64,000 bases of DNA from Anaerobiospirillum thomasii (GCF_900445255.1 NZ_UAPU01000005.1:1132501-1196500); one strand, 5' to 3'. Shown: positions 16,839-27,874, numbered from the stretch's first letter. Notes: generated by a model not told the origin, from the letters alone. Made by a program: numbers and translations.

Positions 16839-17780
16839 ATGGCTCTTTATGTAAATACTAACGTTTCAGCCATTAATGGCCAACGTAAACTTACAAACGC
16901 AACCAATGCCCTTAATGTTTCATATCAGAGATTAGCATCAGGTCTTAGAATCAACTCAGCTAAAGACGATGCTGCAGGTCTTCAGATCTCTGATCGTCTT
17001 ACCTCTCAGATCAACGGTTTAGGCCAGGGCAACAGAAACTGTAACGACGGCATTGCCTTTGCCCAGACAATTGAAGGCGCCATGGATGAGATGACAAATA
17101 TGCTGCAGCGTGTCAGAACTCTCTCCATTCAGGCTGCCAACGGTACCTATTCAGCTGATGATCGTGTTGCTATCCAGCAGGAAATTGAACAGTTATCTGC
17201 CGAAATTACCCGTATTTCATGTAAAACTACCTATGCAGGCAAAACAGTTCTTAATGGATTTAGAACCGCACAAGGTGGTGCCGGCGGTAATAGTGAGTCT
17301 ACAATCATTGGATCAAACGGAAGTGTGACCTTCCAGGTAGGTGCTAATGCCAACGATACCATTGCTGTAGGTGGCATGTCAAAAGGCTTTATGCTCTCCA
17401 TGATAGCCTCACAAGCTGGAATTCAAAACTTAAATCAGGATACTGGCTTTAAAGCTGTGAATGGTGTTGGTATTTCCTTCTCTGTCTCAAATCAGTCACA
17501 GGCACAGTTAACTCTTGGTAATGTGGATAAATTAATTCAGGTTATTGACTCCAAGCGTGCCGAGCTTGGTGCTGTGCAGAATCGTATGGAGTCAACCATC
17601 AGAAACCAGGCCAACATTCAGGAAAATGAATCTGATGCCCGCTCACGTATTCGTGATACTGACTTTGCTGAGGAAACTGCATCATTAACTGCAAATCAGA
17701 TATTGCAGCAGGCTTCACAGACTATTTTATCCCAGGCCAATCAGAGACCACAGATTGCTCTGTCTCTGCTTGGAGGTTAA
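16839..17780 (+). CDS. Flagellin (divergent paralogue)
   Basis: 313 residues. The start ATG at 16839 is chosen because it gives the conserved MALYVNTNVSAINGQRKL and follows CAGGAG; an in-frame ATG 12 codons upstream would add a non-flagellin tail. Conserved D0/D1 regions flank a variable centre of about 140-220. It differs from the other copies (LASGLRINS, NRNCNDG, C-terminus ALSLLGG) and ends its D1 with DARSRIRDTDFAEETASL. No sigma-28 box is visible upstream, unlike its sisters, so it is likely under different control. Confidence 0.94.
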   Translation: MALYVNTNVSAINGQRKLTNATNALNVSYQRLASGLRINSAKDDAAGLQISDRLTSQINGLGQGNRNCNDGIAFAQTIEGAMDEMTNMLQRVRTLSIQAANGTYSADDRVAIQQEIEQLSAEITRISCKTTYAGKTVLNGFRTAQGGAGGNSESTIIGSNGSVTFQVGANANDTIAVGGMSKGFMLSMIASQAGIQNLNQDTGFKAVNGVGISFSVSNQSQAQLTLGNVDKLIQVIDSKRAELGAVQNRMESTIRNQANIQENESDARSRIRDTDFAEETASLTANQILQQASQTILSQANQRPQIALSLLGG

Positions 17781-17821
17781 TAAATTATTAAAAGCTTTCT
17801 CTCCTGAGCATTATGCTCATT

Positions 17822-17847
17822 GGCCAGAGCTCTCTCTGGCCCTTTTT
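17822..17847 (+). terminator. Terminator of the divergent flagellin
   Basis: GGCCAGAG-CTCT-CTCTGGCC followed by CTTTTT, 41 bases after the stop codon. The rest of the 17781-18106 gap shows no gene. Confidence 0.85.
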
Positions 17848-18049
17848 AGTCATATCTAAAACTCATGCTTCTTACAACTAAGTGGCAGGACTTTTTATGC
17901 ACTAAAATGTCTTAAGACTTTAATGTACCCACTCGTAAAAAAAATGCTCCTAAAAGAGTATTTTCATAACACTCATACGGCAGATGTGTTACGCCTATTT
18001 GCCTATTAGTGGATATAGCCTACTTTAGGCTCTGCTACAAATTTATTGA

Positions 18050-18077
18050 AAATTAAAAAGGAGGCCTGAGCCTCCTT
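18050..18077 (-). terminator. Terminator of the rightmost flagellin
   Basis: On the minus strand AAGGAGGC-TCAG-GCCTCCTT then a T-rich tail, 30 bases beyond the stop. Same GGAGGC/GCCTCC stem as at 16679. Confidence 0.8.
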
Positions 18078-18106
18078 CGTAAAAACACAATTCAGATTGA
18101 ATCTTA

Positions 18107-19018
18107 TTAGCCAAGCAGTGACAGAGCCAGCTGTGGTCTTGAGTTGGCCTGTGTCAGCATGGATGATGCTGCCTGCTGAATGATGGTCTGCTGTGACAGT
18201 TTGGCAGACTCTTCGGCAAAATCTGTATCGCGGATACGGGCGCGGGCATCAGATACGTTCATGGAAACATTTGACTGATTGCGGATTGATGATTCCATAC
18301 GATTCTGCATGGCACCTAAGTGAGCGCGCTGTGTATCAATAACCTGAACGAACTTATCTACTGCTGTAATAGCTAAAGCTGCTAATGATTGCTTGCTTAC
18401 AGTAAATGAAAGAGTGTCTTTACTGTATCCTTCAGTAGCATCATCTTTAATGCCCGCAGTTGATGCAATCTTAGACATTGTAAAGCCCTGGCTATTGAAC
18501 TTCATATCTAAGGTATCACCCTGGTATGCACCAACCTGAACTTTAACAAGACCTACTGAGTTCATTAATCCATTCATCTGACCAGCCTGGCCAGAGCCAC
18601 CACCTAAAATCTTCTCACCACCAAATTTGGTCTGACAGGCAATGCGGGTGATTTCCTGTGACAACTGAGTTACTTCCTGCTGAATAGCCTCACGGTCTTT
18701 AGTGTTATTGGTACCGTTTGATGACTGAACGGCTAAGGTGCGGATACGCTGCAACATATTAGTCATCTCATCCATAGCGCCTTCAGCTGTCTGAGCTAAA
18801 GCTATGCCATCATTGGTGTTGCGATTACCCTGATTTAAACCATTGATCTGTGAAGTTAAACGATCTGAAATCTGCAGACCGGCAGCGTCATCTTTGGCTG
18901 AATTGATGCGCATACCAGAAGATAATCTCTGATATGTGGTATTTAAATTGTTGGTAGCATTGGTAAGATTGCGCTGACCGTTGATTGATGATACGTTAGT
19001 ATTAACAAAAAGAGCCAT
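18107..19018 (-). CDS. Flagellin (intact)
   Basis: 303-residue filament subunit. The N-terminal [18 protein letters not shown] and C-terminal AQTNSRP-type end (LTQANSRPQLALSLLG) are nearly identical to the inverted and split copies. The central region (about 140-220, SGQAGQMNGLMNSVGL) is variable. It has the best sigma-28 promoter in the locus and an AGGAGG ribosome site, so it is the most likely constitutively flagellar-regulated copy. It converges with the divergent flagellin at 16839-17780. Confidence 0.95.
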   Translation of the reverse strand: MALFVNTNVSSINGQRNLTNATNNLNTTYQRLSSGMRINSAKDDAAGLQISDRLTSQINGLNQGNRNTNDGIALAQTAEGAMDEMTNMLQRIRTLAVQSSNGTNNTKDREAIQQEVTQLSQEITRIACQTKFGGEKILGGGSGQAGQMNGLMNSVGLVKVQVGAYQGDTLDMKFNSQGFTMSKIASTAGIKDDATEGYSKDTLSFTVSKQSLAALAITAVDKFVQVIDTQRAHLGAMQNRMESSIRNQSNVSMNVSDARARIRDTDFAEESAKLSQQTIIQQAASSMLTQANSRPQLALSLLG

Positions 19019-19054
19019 GGCGGCCTCCTAAAATAAATCCTATTTATTTTTTAG

Positions 19055-19081
19055 TTATCGTCATGAAAGAAAAAAACTTTA
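19055..19081 (-). promoter_or_regulatory. Sigma-28 promoter of the rightmost flagellin
   Basis: TAAA (19078-19081, context GCTAAAGTTT) and GACGATAA (19055-19062) with exactly 15 bases between, matching the FliA consensus. It lies 36 bases before the flagellin start. Confidence 0.8.
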
Positions 19082-19447
19082 GCATTTTGTTTAAAGTTTA
19101 TAAAGTAACAACCTTACATCCTCTTTATTGCTGCAATTTACCCACAGTTAACAATTCAACCTTCACTTATTATGTCGCAGTCTTAGCAAAGACAATTTGT
19201 CTATTATTTTTTGTTATTAAAGACTTTTGTCTAAACGCTTTATTACAGTTCTTTGACAGATGGTGGATTTTGTATAAAAGCGTTTTCTGAGATCTTGAGT
19301 ATCAAGAATAACAGCACAATGAAAATCCTCTAATTTCCTATAAGGCCTAATGCTGCTTTTATTGATCATTTAATCAAGAGGCAAGATAGAAATATGCTCT
19401 TTTAATCTGTCCACAGATGTGCCTATGCACCAAAAAAGTATTTTTAC

Positions 19448-19476
19448 GTGACATAAGGCAGGTAAAAAGATACAAT
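19448..19476 (+). promoter_or_regulatory. valS promoter
   Basis: GTGACA (19448-19453), 17 bases, TACAAT (19471-19476), 61 bases before the valS start. The gap 19019-19537 otherwise holds the divergent flagellin promoter and AT-rich sequence with no convincing gene. Confidence 0.5.
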
Positions 19477-19537
19477 CAAAGTCATTTTCAATGAAAAATA
19501 ATTCTTAAAGATTATTAGTAAATTTGCGAGCATACTT

Positions 19538-22411
19538 ATGGAAATGGATAAGACCTACCAGCCGGAGAATTTTGAAAGCAGCATATATAAAAGCTGGGAA
19601 GAAAAAGGCTTTTTTAAGGCCAGCGGTGATGAGACAAAACCAGGCTATGCCATAGCCCTGCCACCGCCTAATGTCACAGGCTCTTTACATATGGGACATG
19701 CTTTTCAGCAGACCATTATGGACAGCCTTATTCGCTACCACCGCATGAAGGGTGACAATACCCTCTGGCAGTGTGGTACTGATCATGCCGGTATTGCCAC
19801 ACAGATGGTGGTGGAGCGCAAACTGCTTGCAGAAGAAAATCTTACCCGCAAGGATTTAGGTCGTGAGGCCTTTATTGACAGAATCTGGCAGTGGAAGGAG
19901 CAGTCAGGCGGCACTATTACCCGTCAGATGCGCCGTCTTGGCACTTCTGTTGACTGGGATCGCGAGCGCTTTACTATGGATGAGGGTCTATCCCGTGCAG
20001 TGCTTGAGGTCTTTGTCAGACTATATGATGAGGATCTTATCTACAGAGGCAAGAGACTGGTTAACTGGGATCCAAAACTGCGTACTGCCATTTCCGATCT
20101 TGAAGTGGAAAACAAGGAAACCAAGGGCAGCATGTGGTATGTACGTTACATGCTCTGTGACGGTGCCAAAACCAAAGAAGGCAAGGATCATCTTTTAGTT
20201 GCCACCACCCGTCCTGAGACATTGCTTGGTGATACAGCCGTTGCAGTAAACCCTGAGGATGAGAGATTTAAAGATTTAATAGGCAAATTCCTCACCCTGC
20301 CTTTAGTTGAGCGCAGAATTCCAATTATTGCCGATACCCATGCTGATATGGAGACAGGTACAGGCTGCGTTAAGATTACCCCTGCCCATGACTTTAATGA
20401 CTATGCCGTAGGTCGCAGACACAAACTGCCTATGATCAATATCATGACCGAGGATGGCTGCATCAGACAGGAAGCTGAAACCTTTGACACCAACGGTGAA
20501 GACACCGATGCTGTTTCATCCTTCATTCCTGAAAAGTATCGCGGTCTTGAGCGCTTTGAAGCCCGCAAGTGCATAGTTGCAGATCTTGAGAGTCTTGGTC
20601 TTTTAGAGAAGATTGAGCCACACACCCTGTCACAGCCATATGGCGACAGAGGAGGTGTACCTATTGAGCCTATGCTTACTGATCAGTGGTATGTAAGAGC
20701 ACAGATGCTTGGCAAAGAGGCTCTTGAGGCTGTAGAGGATGGCCGCATCAAATTTGTTCCAGCTCAGTACACCAATATGTACTATTCATGGATGCGCGAT
20801 CTGCAGGACTGGTGTATTTCCCGTCAGCTGTGGTGGGGTCACAGAATTCCTGCCTGGTATGATAACAAGGGCAATGTCTATGTAGCCCGCGATATTGATG
20901 AGGTCTACACCAAATACAATCTGTCATCAGATGTTGAATTAACCCAGGATCCTGATGTTCTTGACACCTGGTTCTCATCAGCTCTGTGGACCTTCTCAAC
21001 CTTGGGCTGGCCTGACAACACCAAGGAGCTTGAGACCTTCCACCCAACAGCAGTGCTTGTCACCGGCTTTGACATTATTTTCTTCTGGGTGGCCCGCATG
21101 ATCATGATGACCCTGCACTTTATGAAAAATAAAGACGGTTCATCACAGGTTCCATTCCATACAGTATATGTAACTGGCCTTATCCGTGATGAGGAAGGTC
21201 AGAAGATGTCAAAATCAAAGGGCAATGTACTTGATCCTCTTGATATGATTGACGGTATTGATGTTGAGTCTCTTGTTGCCAAGAGAACTGCCAACATGAT
21301 GCAGCCTCAGATTGCCAAGAAGATTGCAGACAGAACACGCAAGCAGTTCCCTAACGGCATCAACGCTCACGGTACTGATGCTCTGCGCTTTACCCTATGT
21401 GCTCTTGCCTCAAACGGCCGTGACATCAACTGGGATATGAAGCGTCTTGACGGTTATAGAAACTTCTGTAACAAGCTGTGGAATGCCAGCCGCTTTGTGC
21501 TTATGAATGTTGATGGCATGTCTCTTGTCAAGCCACAGGCTAAGGATCTGAGCCTTGCAGACAGATATATTCTCTCCACTCTGTCAAAGACCATCAAGTC
21601 AGTAACAGAGTCTCTTGATGCCTACCGTTTTGATCAGGTAGCTGCATCTTTATATGAGTTTATCTGGAATGAATACTGCGACTGGTATCTTGAGTTTACC
21701 AAGGCTATTTTAAAGGATGAGAATGTAAGCGCAGAGCAGAAGAATGCCACAGCCTATACTCTCGTTGATGTGCTTGAGACTGTACTGCGTTTAGCTCACC
21801 CTGTAATGCCTTATATTACAGAGACCATATGGCAAAACGCCGCTCTTAGAATTGACAGGCTCAATGCTGACAAGTCAATTATCACTGCAGCCTACCCTAC
21901 AGTCTCAGACTACAGCGTAGATGAAAGCGCTCTTGATGCAGTCAATTACATCAAAGAGTTTGTAACTATTGTGCGTAACCTGCGTGCCGAGATGAAAGCC
22001 TCTCCTGCTGCTGTGCTTGAGCCAATACTGCGCGGTGCAACTGATGAGCAGTGTGCCTGGCTTGATGAGAACAGTTCATTAGTCTGTGCTCTTGCCAATG
22101 TCAAAGCCTGCAGCTTTATAAAAGCAGGTGAGAGCACCAGCGTGCCATGTATCTCAAAGCCAATCTTAAAGGGTGAGATCTTAATTCCTATGAGCTCTCT
22201 TATCAACAAGGAAAGCGAGCTTAAGAGATTAAATGATCTAGCTGACAAGACCCGCGGTATTATTGCAGGCATTGAGGCCAAGCTGTCAAATGAGGCCTTT
22301 GTCTCCAAGGCACCTGCCAAGATTATAGATGGTGCCAAGGCTCAGCTTGATCTTAACAAGACTCAGCTGCAGGGCATACTTTCTCAGATTGAAGAGATAT
22401 CAAAGCTTTAA
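19538..22411 (+). CDS. valS: Valyl-tRNA synthetase
   Basis: Charges tRNA-Val. 957 residues, as in E. coli (951). Class I signatures HMGH at 51-54 ([13 protein letters not shown]) and KMSKS at about 556-560 ([14 protein letters not shown]). The editing CP1 domain lies between ([17 protein letters not shown]), and a C-terminal coiled coil (about 885-957) binds the tRNA elbow. It is a single transcription unit with its own promoter and terminator. In E. coli it follows pepA-holC; here the neighbour is the flagellin cluster. Confidence 0.97.
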   Translation: MEMDKTYQPENFESSIYKSWEEKGFFKASGDETKPGYAIALPPPNVTGSLHMGHAFQQTIMDSLIRYHRMKGDNTLWQCGTDHAGIATQMVVERKLLAEENLTRKDLGREAFIDRIWQWKEQSGGTITRQMRRLGTSVDWDRERFTMDEGLSRAVLEVFVRLYDEDLIYRGKRLVNWDPKLRTAISDLEVENKETKGSMWYVRYMLCDGAKTKEGKDHLLVATTRPETLLGDTAVAVNPEDERFKDLIGKFLTLPLVERRIPIIADTHADMETGTGCVKITPAHDFNDYAVGRRHKLPMINIMTEDGCIRQEAETFDTNGEDTDAVSSFIPEKYRGLERFEARKCIVADLESLGLLEKIEPHTLSQPYGDRGGVPIEPMLTDQWYVRAQMLGKEALEAVEDGRIKFVPAQYTNMYYSWMRDLQDWCISRQLWWGHRIPAWYDNKGNVYVARDIDEVYTKYNLSSDVELTQDPDVLDTWFSSALWTFSTLGWPDNTKELETFHPTAVLVTGFDIIFFWVARMIMMTLHFMKNKDGSSQVPFHTVYVTGLIRDEEGQKMSKSKGNVLDPLDMIDGIDVESLVAKRTANMMQPQIAKKIADRTRKQFPNGINAHGTDALRFTLCALASNGRDINWDMKRLDGYRNFCNKLWNASRFVLMNVDGMSLVKPQAKDLSLADRYILSTLSKTIKSVTESLDAYRFDQVAASLYEFIWNEYCDWYLEFTKAILKDENVSAEQKNATAYTLVDVLETVLRLAHPVMPYITETIWQNAALRIDRLNADKSIITAAYPTVSDYSVDESALDAVNYIKEFVTIVRNLRAEMKASPAAVLEPILRGATDEQCAWLDENSSLVCALANVKACSFIKAGESTSVPCISKPILKGEILIPMSSLINKESELKRLNDLADKTRGIIAGIEAKLSNEAFVSKAPAKIIDGAKAQLDLNKTQLQGILSQIEEISKL

Positions 22412-22440
22412 AATATCTGTTTTAAAGTAACCCTATACAT

Positions 22441-22470
22441 AAGCGCCGCAGATACCGGCGCTTATTTTTT
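22441..22470 (+). terminator. valS terminator
   Basis: AAGCGCCG and CGGCGCTT close a stem around GCAGATAC-type loop bases, then a run of T. Confidence 0.85.
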
Positions 22471-22479
22471 ATAAAAGAG

Positions 22480-22753
22480 CTTAAAATTCATCAGGATATT
22501 TTAGTTTGGCTTCATATAAATTAAATTCATGTATTGCTTTAAAGCTCTGTAAGTGTTTTACAGTAAGAGCGGCAGAACAAGTTTCCTAGTATAAGACGCA
22601 TAAGTCTAACGTATTTATCAATATCTGTACTGTCCATTGATGTGCTCTATAGTAAGGTTGTAGTAGATAAAAGTCTGTGAATTTCTTCTTTAGACATTGA
22701 TTTTTCACATTTTTGCTACACTCAAAATAATAATCCCAATCCTCTTTGCTCAT
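22480..22753 (-). pseudogene. Possible decayed small coding region
   Basis: This part of the 720-base gap between valS and speA has three short minus-strand frames that look protein-like and follow each other with frame changes. A 55-codon frame from the ATG at 22753 begins MSKEDWDYYFECSKN and stops at 22586; a 32-codon frame contains DSTDIDKYVRLMRL; a last frame ends NLYEAKLKYPDEF. No ribosome site is seen. A frameshifted remnant is one reading; chance is another. I do not recognise the family. Confidence 0.25.
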
Positions 22754-22900
22754 TACTTTGTCTTTTTATACTAAGGGAGGTTTGGTAATTTGCTTTCAGA
22801 CATTTTATACTCAGTAAATTACAATCTTTTTGCTGTCATTTAACGAGACATGGTCAATATACAAGTGCAATAAAGTCCTGTTTTGAAGTGTTTGACCAAT

Positions 22901-22936
22901 AAAGCGCCTTTATATCAGCGCTACAGCGCTTTTTTA
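22901..22936 (+). terminator. Terminator-like hairpin in the valS-speA gap
   Basis: AAAGCGC (22901-22907) pairs with GCGCTTT (22926-22932), or AGCGC with GCGCT inside it, and a T run follows. No gene on the plus strand precedes it, so it may end a small RNA or simply insulate speA. Confidence 0.5.
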
Positions 22937-23077
22937 TTTTTCCATCTGGCGTAAAACTTTTAGATCATGTTTTAGACTGTCAAAAGTTATAGAGCTGCAA
23001 GGGTCTGTGCCTATGCCCTTGCTATCTTAAGGATTTGAAACTTAATATTATATTTAGCTTTACACCCTCTTTTACTC

Positions 23078-23083
23078 TATAAT
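23078..23083 (+). promoter_or_regulatory. speA promoter -10 box
   Basis: Perfect TATAAT 51 bases before the speA start. The -35 region is not clear (TTAGCT at 23054-23059 with 18 bases spacing). Confidence 0.4.
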
Positions 23084-23134
23084 TTGTCTATAGCGCATCA
23101 CTATGGGCATTACTATTTAAAAGGATAAAAACAG

Positions 23135-25003
23135 ATGAGTGCATATAATATAGATTGGTGGGGAGCCAACTACTTTTTTGTCAATGACAAGGGACATGTC
23201 TGTGTCTGCCCTAATCCTGATATACAGGAGGCCTATGTTGATCTGGCCGAGCTTGTAGAGGCCAGGGCCAAAACAGGTCAGCGTCTGCCGGCACTCTTTG
23301 CCTTTCCACAGATTCTGCCTCATCGTGTCAGACAGATTAATGCAGCCTTTAAAAAGGCCCGCAGCGACTATGACTACAAGGGCGATTACTTTTTGGTTTT
23401 TCCAATTAAGGTCAATCAGCATCACCGCGTAATTGAAGCTTTGACACAAAGCGGCGAGCCTATTGGTCTTGAGGCTGGCTCTAAAGCCGAGCTTATGACT
23501 GTGCTGGCCCATGCCGGACGTACCCGTTCTGTTATTGTCTGCAATGGCTATAAAGACAGTGAGTATGCAAGACTTGCACTTATTGGCGAGAAACTTGGAC
23601 ACAGAGTCTATATTGTTATAGAAAAGCTCTCAGAGCTTGAGACAGTTCTGGCTCAGGCCCGTCGTCTTGAGGTCAGACCGCGCCTTGGTGTCAGAGCCCG
23701 TCTTGCCTCACAGGGATCGGGAAAATGGCAGTCCTCAGGCGGAGAGACCTCAAAGTTTGGTCTGTCAGCAGCTCAGGTGCTATCTCTTGTTGAGTCGCTA
23801 AAGGCACAGGATATGCTCTCATGCCTTGAGCTTTTACACTTCCATCTGGGCTCACAGCTGTCAAACATACGCGATATTGTAACCGGCGTACGAGAATCAG
23901 CCCGTTTTTATGTAGAGCTGGCCCACCTTGGTGTCAATATCAAGTGTTTTGATGTAGGCGGAGGTCTTGGTGTTGATTATGAGGGCACCAGATCGCAGTC
24001 TGACTGCTCTGTAAACTATGGCCTTAAAGAATATGCCAACAATATAGTCTTTGCCATTGGTCAGGCCTGCCGTGAGAACGATCTAGAAGAGCCTACCATC
24101 TTTACTGAATCTGGCCGAGCCCTTACTGTCTATCATACAGTTTTAGTCTCATCAGTCATCGGTGTTGAAAGATGTGATTTTAAGGTGCCTGAGCTTAAGG
24201 ATATTGATCTGAACAAAGCAGAGCTTAACTCTATTTTAACCACCTATAAGGAAATATGCTCAGACAAGCGCCACCGCTCATTTTCTGAATGGCTGCATGA
24301 TAGTCAGTTTGATCTGCATGATGTTCACACAGGCTATATCAAGGGTGATTTTACGCTAAAAGAGCGAGCCTGGGCTGAGCAGATGTATCTTTGCATCTGT
24401 AATATGCTCATGTCCAATCTTGATGCACACAACCGCTCCCACCGCAAGATAATTGATGAGCTGCAGGAGCGCACAGCAGATAAGCTTTATGTCAACTTCT
24501 CGCTCTTTCAGTCACTGCCAGACTCATGGGGTATAGAGCAGCTCTTCCCTATTATGCCGCTAGAAAAACTCAATGAGCCATTGACCCGCCGTGCTGTGCT
24601 TTTAGATATAACCTGCGACTCAGATGGTGCCATCAAGCACTATATTGATAATGAGGATATCTCAAGTACCATGCCATTTCCTGAGTATGATGAACAGCCG
24701 CCTTTAATTGGCTTTTTCATGGTAGGCGCCTATCAGGAGATCCTAGGCAACATGCACAATCTCTTTGGTGATACCGAGGCTGTTGATGTCTATGTCAAGC
24801 CAAATGGCAAGGTTGAGGTCAGACTGTCTGATGAGGGCGATACTGTGGCTGATATGCTGCAGTATGTACAGCTTGACCCTTCTCTTTTATTAAATCAGTT
24901 TGTCTCGCAGGTACGTGACAGCAATCTTGATGAAACCCTGCAACGACAGTTTATAGATGAATTCCGTGAGGGCCTTTATGGCTACACCTATCTGGAGGAC
25001 TAA
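23135..25003 (+). CDS. speA: Biosynthetic arginine decarboxylase
   Basis: PLP enzyme that converts arginine to agmatine, the first step of putrescine synthesis. 622 residues against 658 in E. coli; the N-terminal export-like extension of the E. coli protein is absent. The PLP Lys is K92 in [18 protein letters not shown], the phosphate-binding [10 protein letters not shown] and FTESGRAL are typical of the alanine-racemase-fold decarboxylases. Ribosome site AAAAGGA before the ATG. speB follows one base after the stop, so the two-step route is a single operon. Confidence 0.95.
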   Translation: MSAYNIDWWGANYFFVNDKGHVCVCPNPDIQEAYVDLAELVEARAKTGQRLPALFAFPQILPHRVRQINAAFKKARSDYDYKGDYFLVFPIKVNQHHRVIEALTQSGEPIGLEAGSKAELMTVLAHAGRTRSVIVCNGYKDSEYARLALIGEKLGHRVYIVIEKLSELETVLAQARRLEVRPRLGVRARLASQGSGKWQSSGGETSKFGLSAAQVLSLVESLKAQDMLSCLELLHFHLGSQLSNIRDIVTGVRESARFYVELAHLGVNIKCFDVGGGLGVDYEGTRSQSDCSVNYGLKEYANNIVFAIGQACRENDLEEPTIFTESGRALTVYHTVLVSSVIGVERCDFKVPELKDIDLNKAELNSILTTYKEICSDKRHRSFSEWLHDSQFDLHDVHTGYIKGDFTLKERAWAEQMYLCICNMLMSNLDAHNRSHRKIIDELQERTADKLYVNFSLFQSLPDSWGIEQLFPIMPLEKLNEPLTRRAVLLDITCDSDGAIKHYIDNEDISSTMPFPEYDEQPPLIGFFMVGAYQEILGNMHNLFGDTEAVDVYVKPNGKVEVRLSDEGDTVADMLQYVQLDPSLLLNQFVSQVRDSNLDETLQRQFIDEFREGLYGYTYLED

Positions 25004-25004
25004 G

Positions 25005-25919
25005 ATGCCAACTCTAAACAATGCCTATGATAATTCACTTGTGTCAAATGCTTTTGGCTTTTTACGCCAGCCTTTGTTTTTTGAGCCATATACCTCAGAT
25101 GCCGATGCCATAATTACAGGTGTAACCTTTGATATGGCAACCTCAGGCCGCTCAGGATCACGCTTTGGACCTGCAGCCATACGTCAGGTTTCAACACAGC
25201 TAGCCTGGGAGGGCTGCCGTTATCCTTGGAAATTTGATGTAAGAGATAAATTAAAAATTGCCGACTGCGGCGATCTGGTCTACTCCTTTGGTGACAGCGA
25301 GGATATGTGTCAAAAACTGACTGACCATATCTATGCCCTGCTGCAAAACGGCAAATATCCTGTAACATTTGGCGGCGATCATTTTATAACCCTGCCTATT
25401 TTAAGAGCCTTTGCCCGTCATTATGGCACCATATCCATGATCCATTTTGATGCCCATGCCGATACCTATTCAAATGGCTCTAAGTGCGATCACGGCACTA
25501 TGTTCTATCATGCTCCTAAAGAAGGTCTTATCGACCCACAAAGCTCAGTGCAAATAGGCATAAGAACAGAGTTTGATGAAAATGACGGCTTTTTGGTCCT
25601 CGATGGAGCAAGATGCATTGATATGACTGTAGATATGCTGCATGATGCAATAAAAGAGCGTGTCGGTAATAATAAAGTCTATTTAACCTTTGATATTGAC
25701 TGTCTTGATCCGGCCTATGCCCCAGGCACAGGCACACCTGTTGCAGGCGGTCTGTCTACAGACAAGATTTTAAAACTGCTGCGCTCCTTTAGTGACATTG
25801 ATATTGTAGGCTTTGATGTAGTGGAGGTGGCTCCAAATTATGATATATCAGAGATAACATCATTAGCTGCTGCCACTATTGCCCTTGATCTTCTTTATCT
25901 TAAGGCCTCAAAGCTGTAA
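25005..25919 (+). CDS. speB: Agmatinase
   Basis: Hydrolyses agmatine to putrescine and urea with a binuclear manganese centre. 304 residues from ATG 25005, chosen because GGAGGAC precedes it and because it starts one base after speA; a longer in-frame start lies inside speA. Metal ligands are in [18 protein letters not shown] and [17 protein letters not shown], the ureohydrolase signatures. It completes the arginine-to-putrescine pathway with speA. Confidence 0.93.
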   Translation: MPTLNNAYDNSLVSNAFGFLRQPLFFEPYTSDADAIITGVTFDMATSGRSGSRFGPAAIRQVSTQLAWEGCRYPWKFDVRDKLKIADCGDLVYSFGDSEDMCQKLTDHIYALLQNGKYPVTFGGDHFITLPILRAFARHYGTISMIHFDAHADTYSNGSKCDHGTMFYHAPKEGLIDPQSSVQIGIRTEFDENDGFLVLDGARCIDMTVDMLHDAIKERVGNNKVYLTFDIDCLDPAYAPGTGTPVAGGLSTDKILKLLRSFSDIDIVGFDVVEVAPNYDISEITSLAAATIALDLLYLKASKL

Positions 25920-26297
25920 ATGTTAAAGAAAGTGGTCATTGTAGCGCTGTGTCTTTGCAGCATACATCAGGCTACTGCCAATGATGTATGCTCATTATAT
26001 CTGCAGCGCTATCATAACAGCAGATCCTTTGTCTCTGTGGATATTGCATCGGTAAATCAGGGACGCATTGAGCTTGTGGTTTTAGGGCAGAGCCGCAACC
26101 TTTACGTTACTGTCAACGGTATTGATGTCAATAATACCTTAGAGGGTATAGATGAGATTATCTGCAGCAATAGGAGAGCAGGTGAGATAAGAGTTTATAA
26201 TCTGCATAAGCTTGCTATGGATGCAGGCTTTTTTGAAGCCAGGGTAACAGGAGCCTCATCATCAGATACGGCTCAGACCCCCTACAGCCTGCACTGA
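25920..26297 (+). CDS. Small secreted protein of unknown function
   Basis: 125 residues starting on the base after the speB stop codon, so translation is probably coupled. The N-terminus MLKKVVIVALCLCSIHQATA is a signal peptide. The mature chain has two Cys residues (NDVCSLY and EIICSNRR) that may form a disulfide, and a beta-rich composition. No family recognised. Its place at the end of the spe operon may be incidental. Confidence 0.6.
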   Translation: MLKKVVIVALCLCSIHQATANDVCSLYLQRYHNSRSFVSVDIASVNQGRIELVVLGQSRNLYVTVNGIDVNNTLEGIDEIICSNRRAGEIRVYNLHKLAMDAGFFEARVTGASSSDTAQTPYSLH

Positions 26298-26300
26298 TTA

Positions 26301-26326
26301 AAAATGAGGATTGATCCTCATTTTTT
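26301..26326. terminator. Bidirectional terminator between the spe operon and metY-like gene
   Basis: AAAATGAGGA-TTGA-TCCTCATTTT with T runs on both strands. It sits at the convergent ends of the two transcription units. Confidence 0.85.
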
Positions 26327-27593
26327 ACATGCCTAAAAAGGCCTGCTCTAGATCCTTAATAATATCATTAACATCCTCAAGGCCTACAGAGAGTCTGACA
26401 AGACCTGCACTGATGCCGGCACTTTGCAGCTGCTCATCGCTAAGCTGTCTATGAGTGGAGCTGGCCGGATGCAAAATACAGCTTCTGATATCAGCCACAT
26501 GCACCTGCAAAGAGATAAGCTTGAGTGCATCAATAAAACGTGCACCAGCCTCTCTGCCTCCTTTAAGCTCAAAAGATATCACACCTGACTGGCCCTTTTT
26601 TAAATACTTTTGGGCAAGATAATAGTATTTATCGCCCTCAAGACCTGGATAGTGCACCTTGGAAACTTCATCGCAGCCTTGCAGGAATTTAGCAACGCAA
26701 AGGGCATTGGCGCTGTGTCTTTGCATACGCATTGGCAAGGTCTCAAGACCATGATTGATTAAAAAGGCGCCATGGGCACTCTGGGCACAGCCTATATCGC
26801 GCATAATCTGCACTCTTGCCTTGACAATAAAGGCCATATTGCCAAAATCCCTGGTATAGATAAGACCATGATAGCTCTCATCTGGCTCATTAAACTCACA
26901 AAAGCGCTCATTACCTGCAAAATCAAATCTGCCGCTATCTACAATGACACCGCCTACCACAGATGCATGACCGTCTAGATACTTGGTTGTAGAGTGAATG
27001 ACAATATCGGCACCATATTCAAAAGGACGGCACAGATATGGGGTGGCAAAGGTATTATCCACAATAAGAGGCAGCTTATGAGCGTGAGCAAGATCTGCAA
27101 ACTTTTTAATATCAAGCACTGCCATAGATGGATTGGCTATAGTTTCAGCAAAGATGGCCTTGGTATTATCCTTTATATGTGAGGCAATCTCATCTGCAGA
27201 GGCATCCTGATCCACAAAGCTTACCTCAATGCCAAAGCGTTTGAAGGTTACAGCAAAAAGATTATAGGTGCCGCCATAGATATTGGATGAGCTAATTATA
27301 TGATCGCCGTTTTTGGCCAGAGTTAAAATGGCGGCAAAAGTGGCGGCCTGACCTGATGAGGTGCACATGGCGCCGACACCGCCTTCAAGTACGGCAATTT
27401 TTTTCTCTATGGCATCTACAGTTGGATTGCCAAGACGTGAGTAAAAGAAACCTGCAGTCTTAAGATCAAAAAGATTGGCCACCTCCTGTGTTGTATCGTA
27501 GCAAAAGGTTGTGCTCTGATATATAGGCAGAGCACGTGCTTCACCACTTTTAGGGCTGTATCCTGCATGCAGACACTCTGTTGGCAGTTCCAT
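26325..27593 (-). CDS. metY: O-acetylhomoserine sulfhydrylase (Cys/Met metabolism PLP enzyme)
   Basis: PLP-dependent gamma-replacement enzyme that most likely makes homocysteine from O-acetylhomoserine and sulfide. 422 residues, the length of MetY and longer than MetB/MetC (about 390). The Schiff-base Lys is K204 in HSTTKYLDGHASVVGG. SSGQAATFAA, YSRLGNPT and the C-terminal RLSVGLEDVNDII are family signatures. Whether the acceptor is acetyl- or succinyl-homoserine cannot be read from sequence by eye. It stands alone, and no MetJ-like box or SAM riboswitch was seen upstream. Confidence 0.85.
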   Translation of the reverse strand: MELPTECLHAGYSPKSGEARALPIYQSTTFCYDTTQEVANLFDLKTAGFFYSRLGNPTVDAIEKKIAVLEGGVGAMCTSSGQAATFAAILTLAKNGDHIISSSNIYGGTYNLFAVTFKRFGIEVSFVDQDASADEIASHIKDNTKAIFAETIANPSMAVLDIKKFADLAHAHKLPLIVDNTFATPYLCRPFEYGADIVIHSTTKYLDGHASVVGGVIVDSGRFDFAGNERFCEFNEPDESYHGLIYTRDFGNMAFIVKARVQIMRDIGCAQSAHGAFLINHGLETLPMRMQRHSANALCVAKFLQGCDEVSKVHYPGLEGDKYYYLAQKYLKKGQSGVISFELKGGREAGARFIDALKLISLQVHVADIRSCILHPASSTHRQLSDEQLQSAGISAGLVRLSVGLEDVNDIIKDLEQAFLGM

Positions 27594-27830
27594 AATCTTT
27601 ATCCTTATGTGTACAATTTATAAAAGCAATATAAAAACAATGACTTTTAAATGTAAGAGTTTTTTTGGCCTTTTCACAAATAAAGTGCAATATTTAAAAC
27701 TTTTTTAGCCTTTGCACTAAAAGAATCCTGTCAGGAGTAGGACTGTGTCAATAAATGTTAAATAATACCAGGACTTATCTGTGCAGCCATTAGAAATGAT
27801 TACGGCTAAAGGATTGAAGGGTAGCAGAGC

Positions 27831-27858
27831 AAAAGGGTCGTCTCTGCGACCCTTTTAT
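27831..27858. terminator. Terminator after ispH
   Basis: AAAAGGGTCG-TCTCTG-CGACCCTTTT. It lies 17 bases beyond the ispH stop on the minus strand. The remaining gap to metY (27594-27830) shows no gene. Confidence 0.65.
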
Positions 27859-27874
27859 AGGTTTAAAACCTGTA

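Noticed and set aside
19063-19290. A 75-codon plus-strand frame upstream of valS
   Set aside because: It starts inside the flagellin promoter, has no ribosome site, and its composition is that of AT-rich intergenic DNA.
24957-25004. A longer N-terminus for speB
   Set aside because: It would overlap speA; the ATG at 25005 has a proper ribosome site and matches the family length.
27594-27830. SAM riboswitch or MetJ operator upstream of the metY-like gene
   Set aside because: No conserved riboswitch core or AGACGTCT-like repeats could be found.
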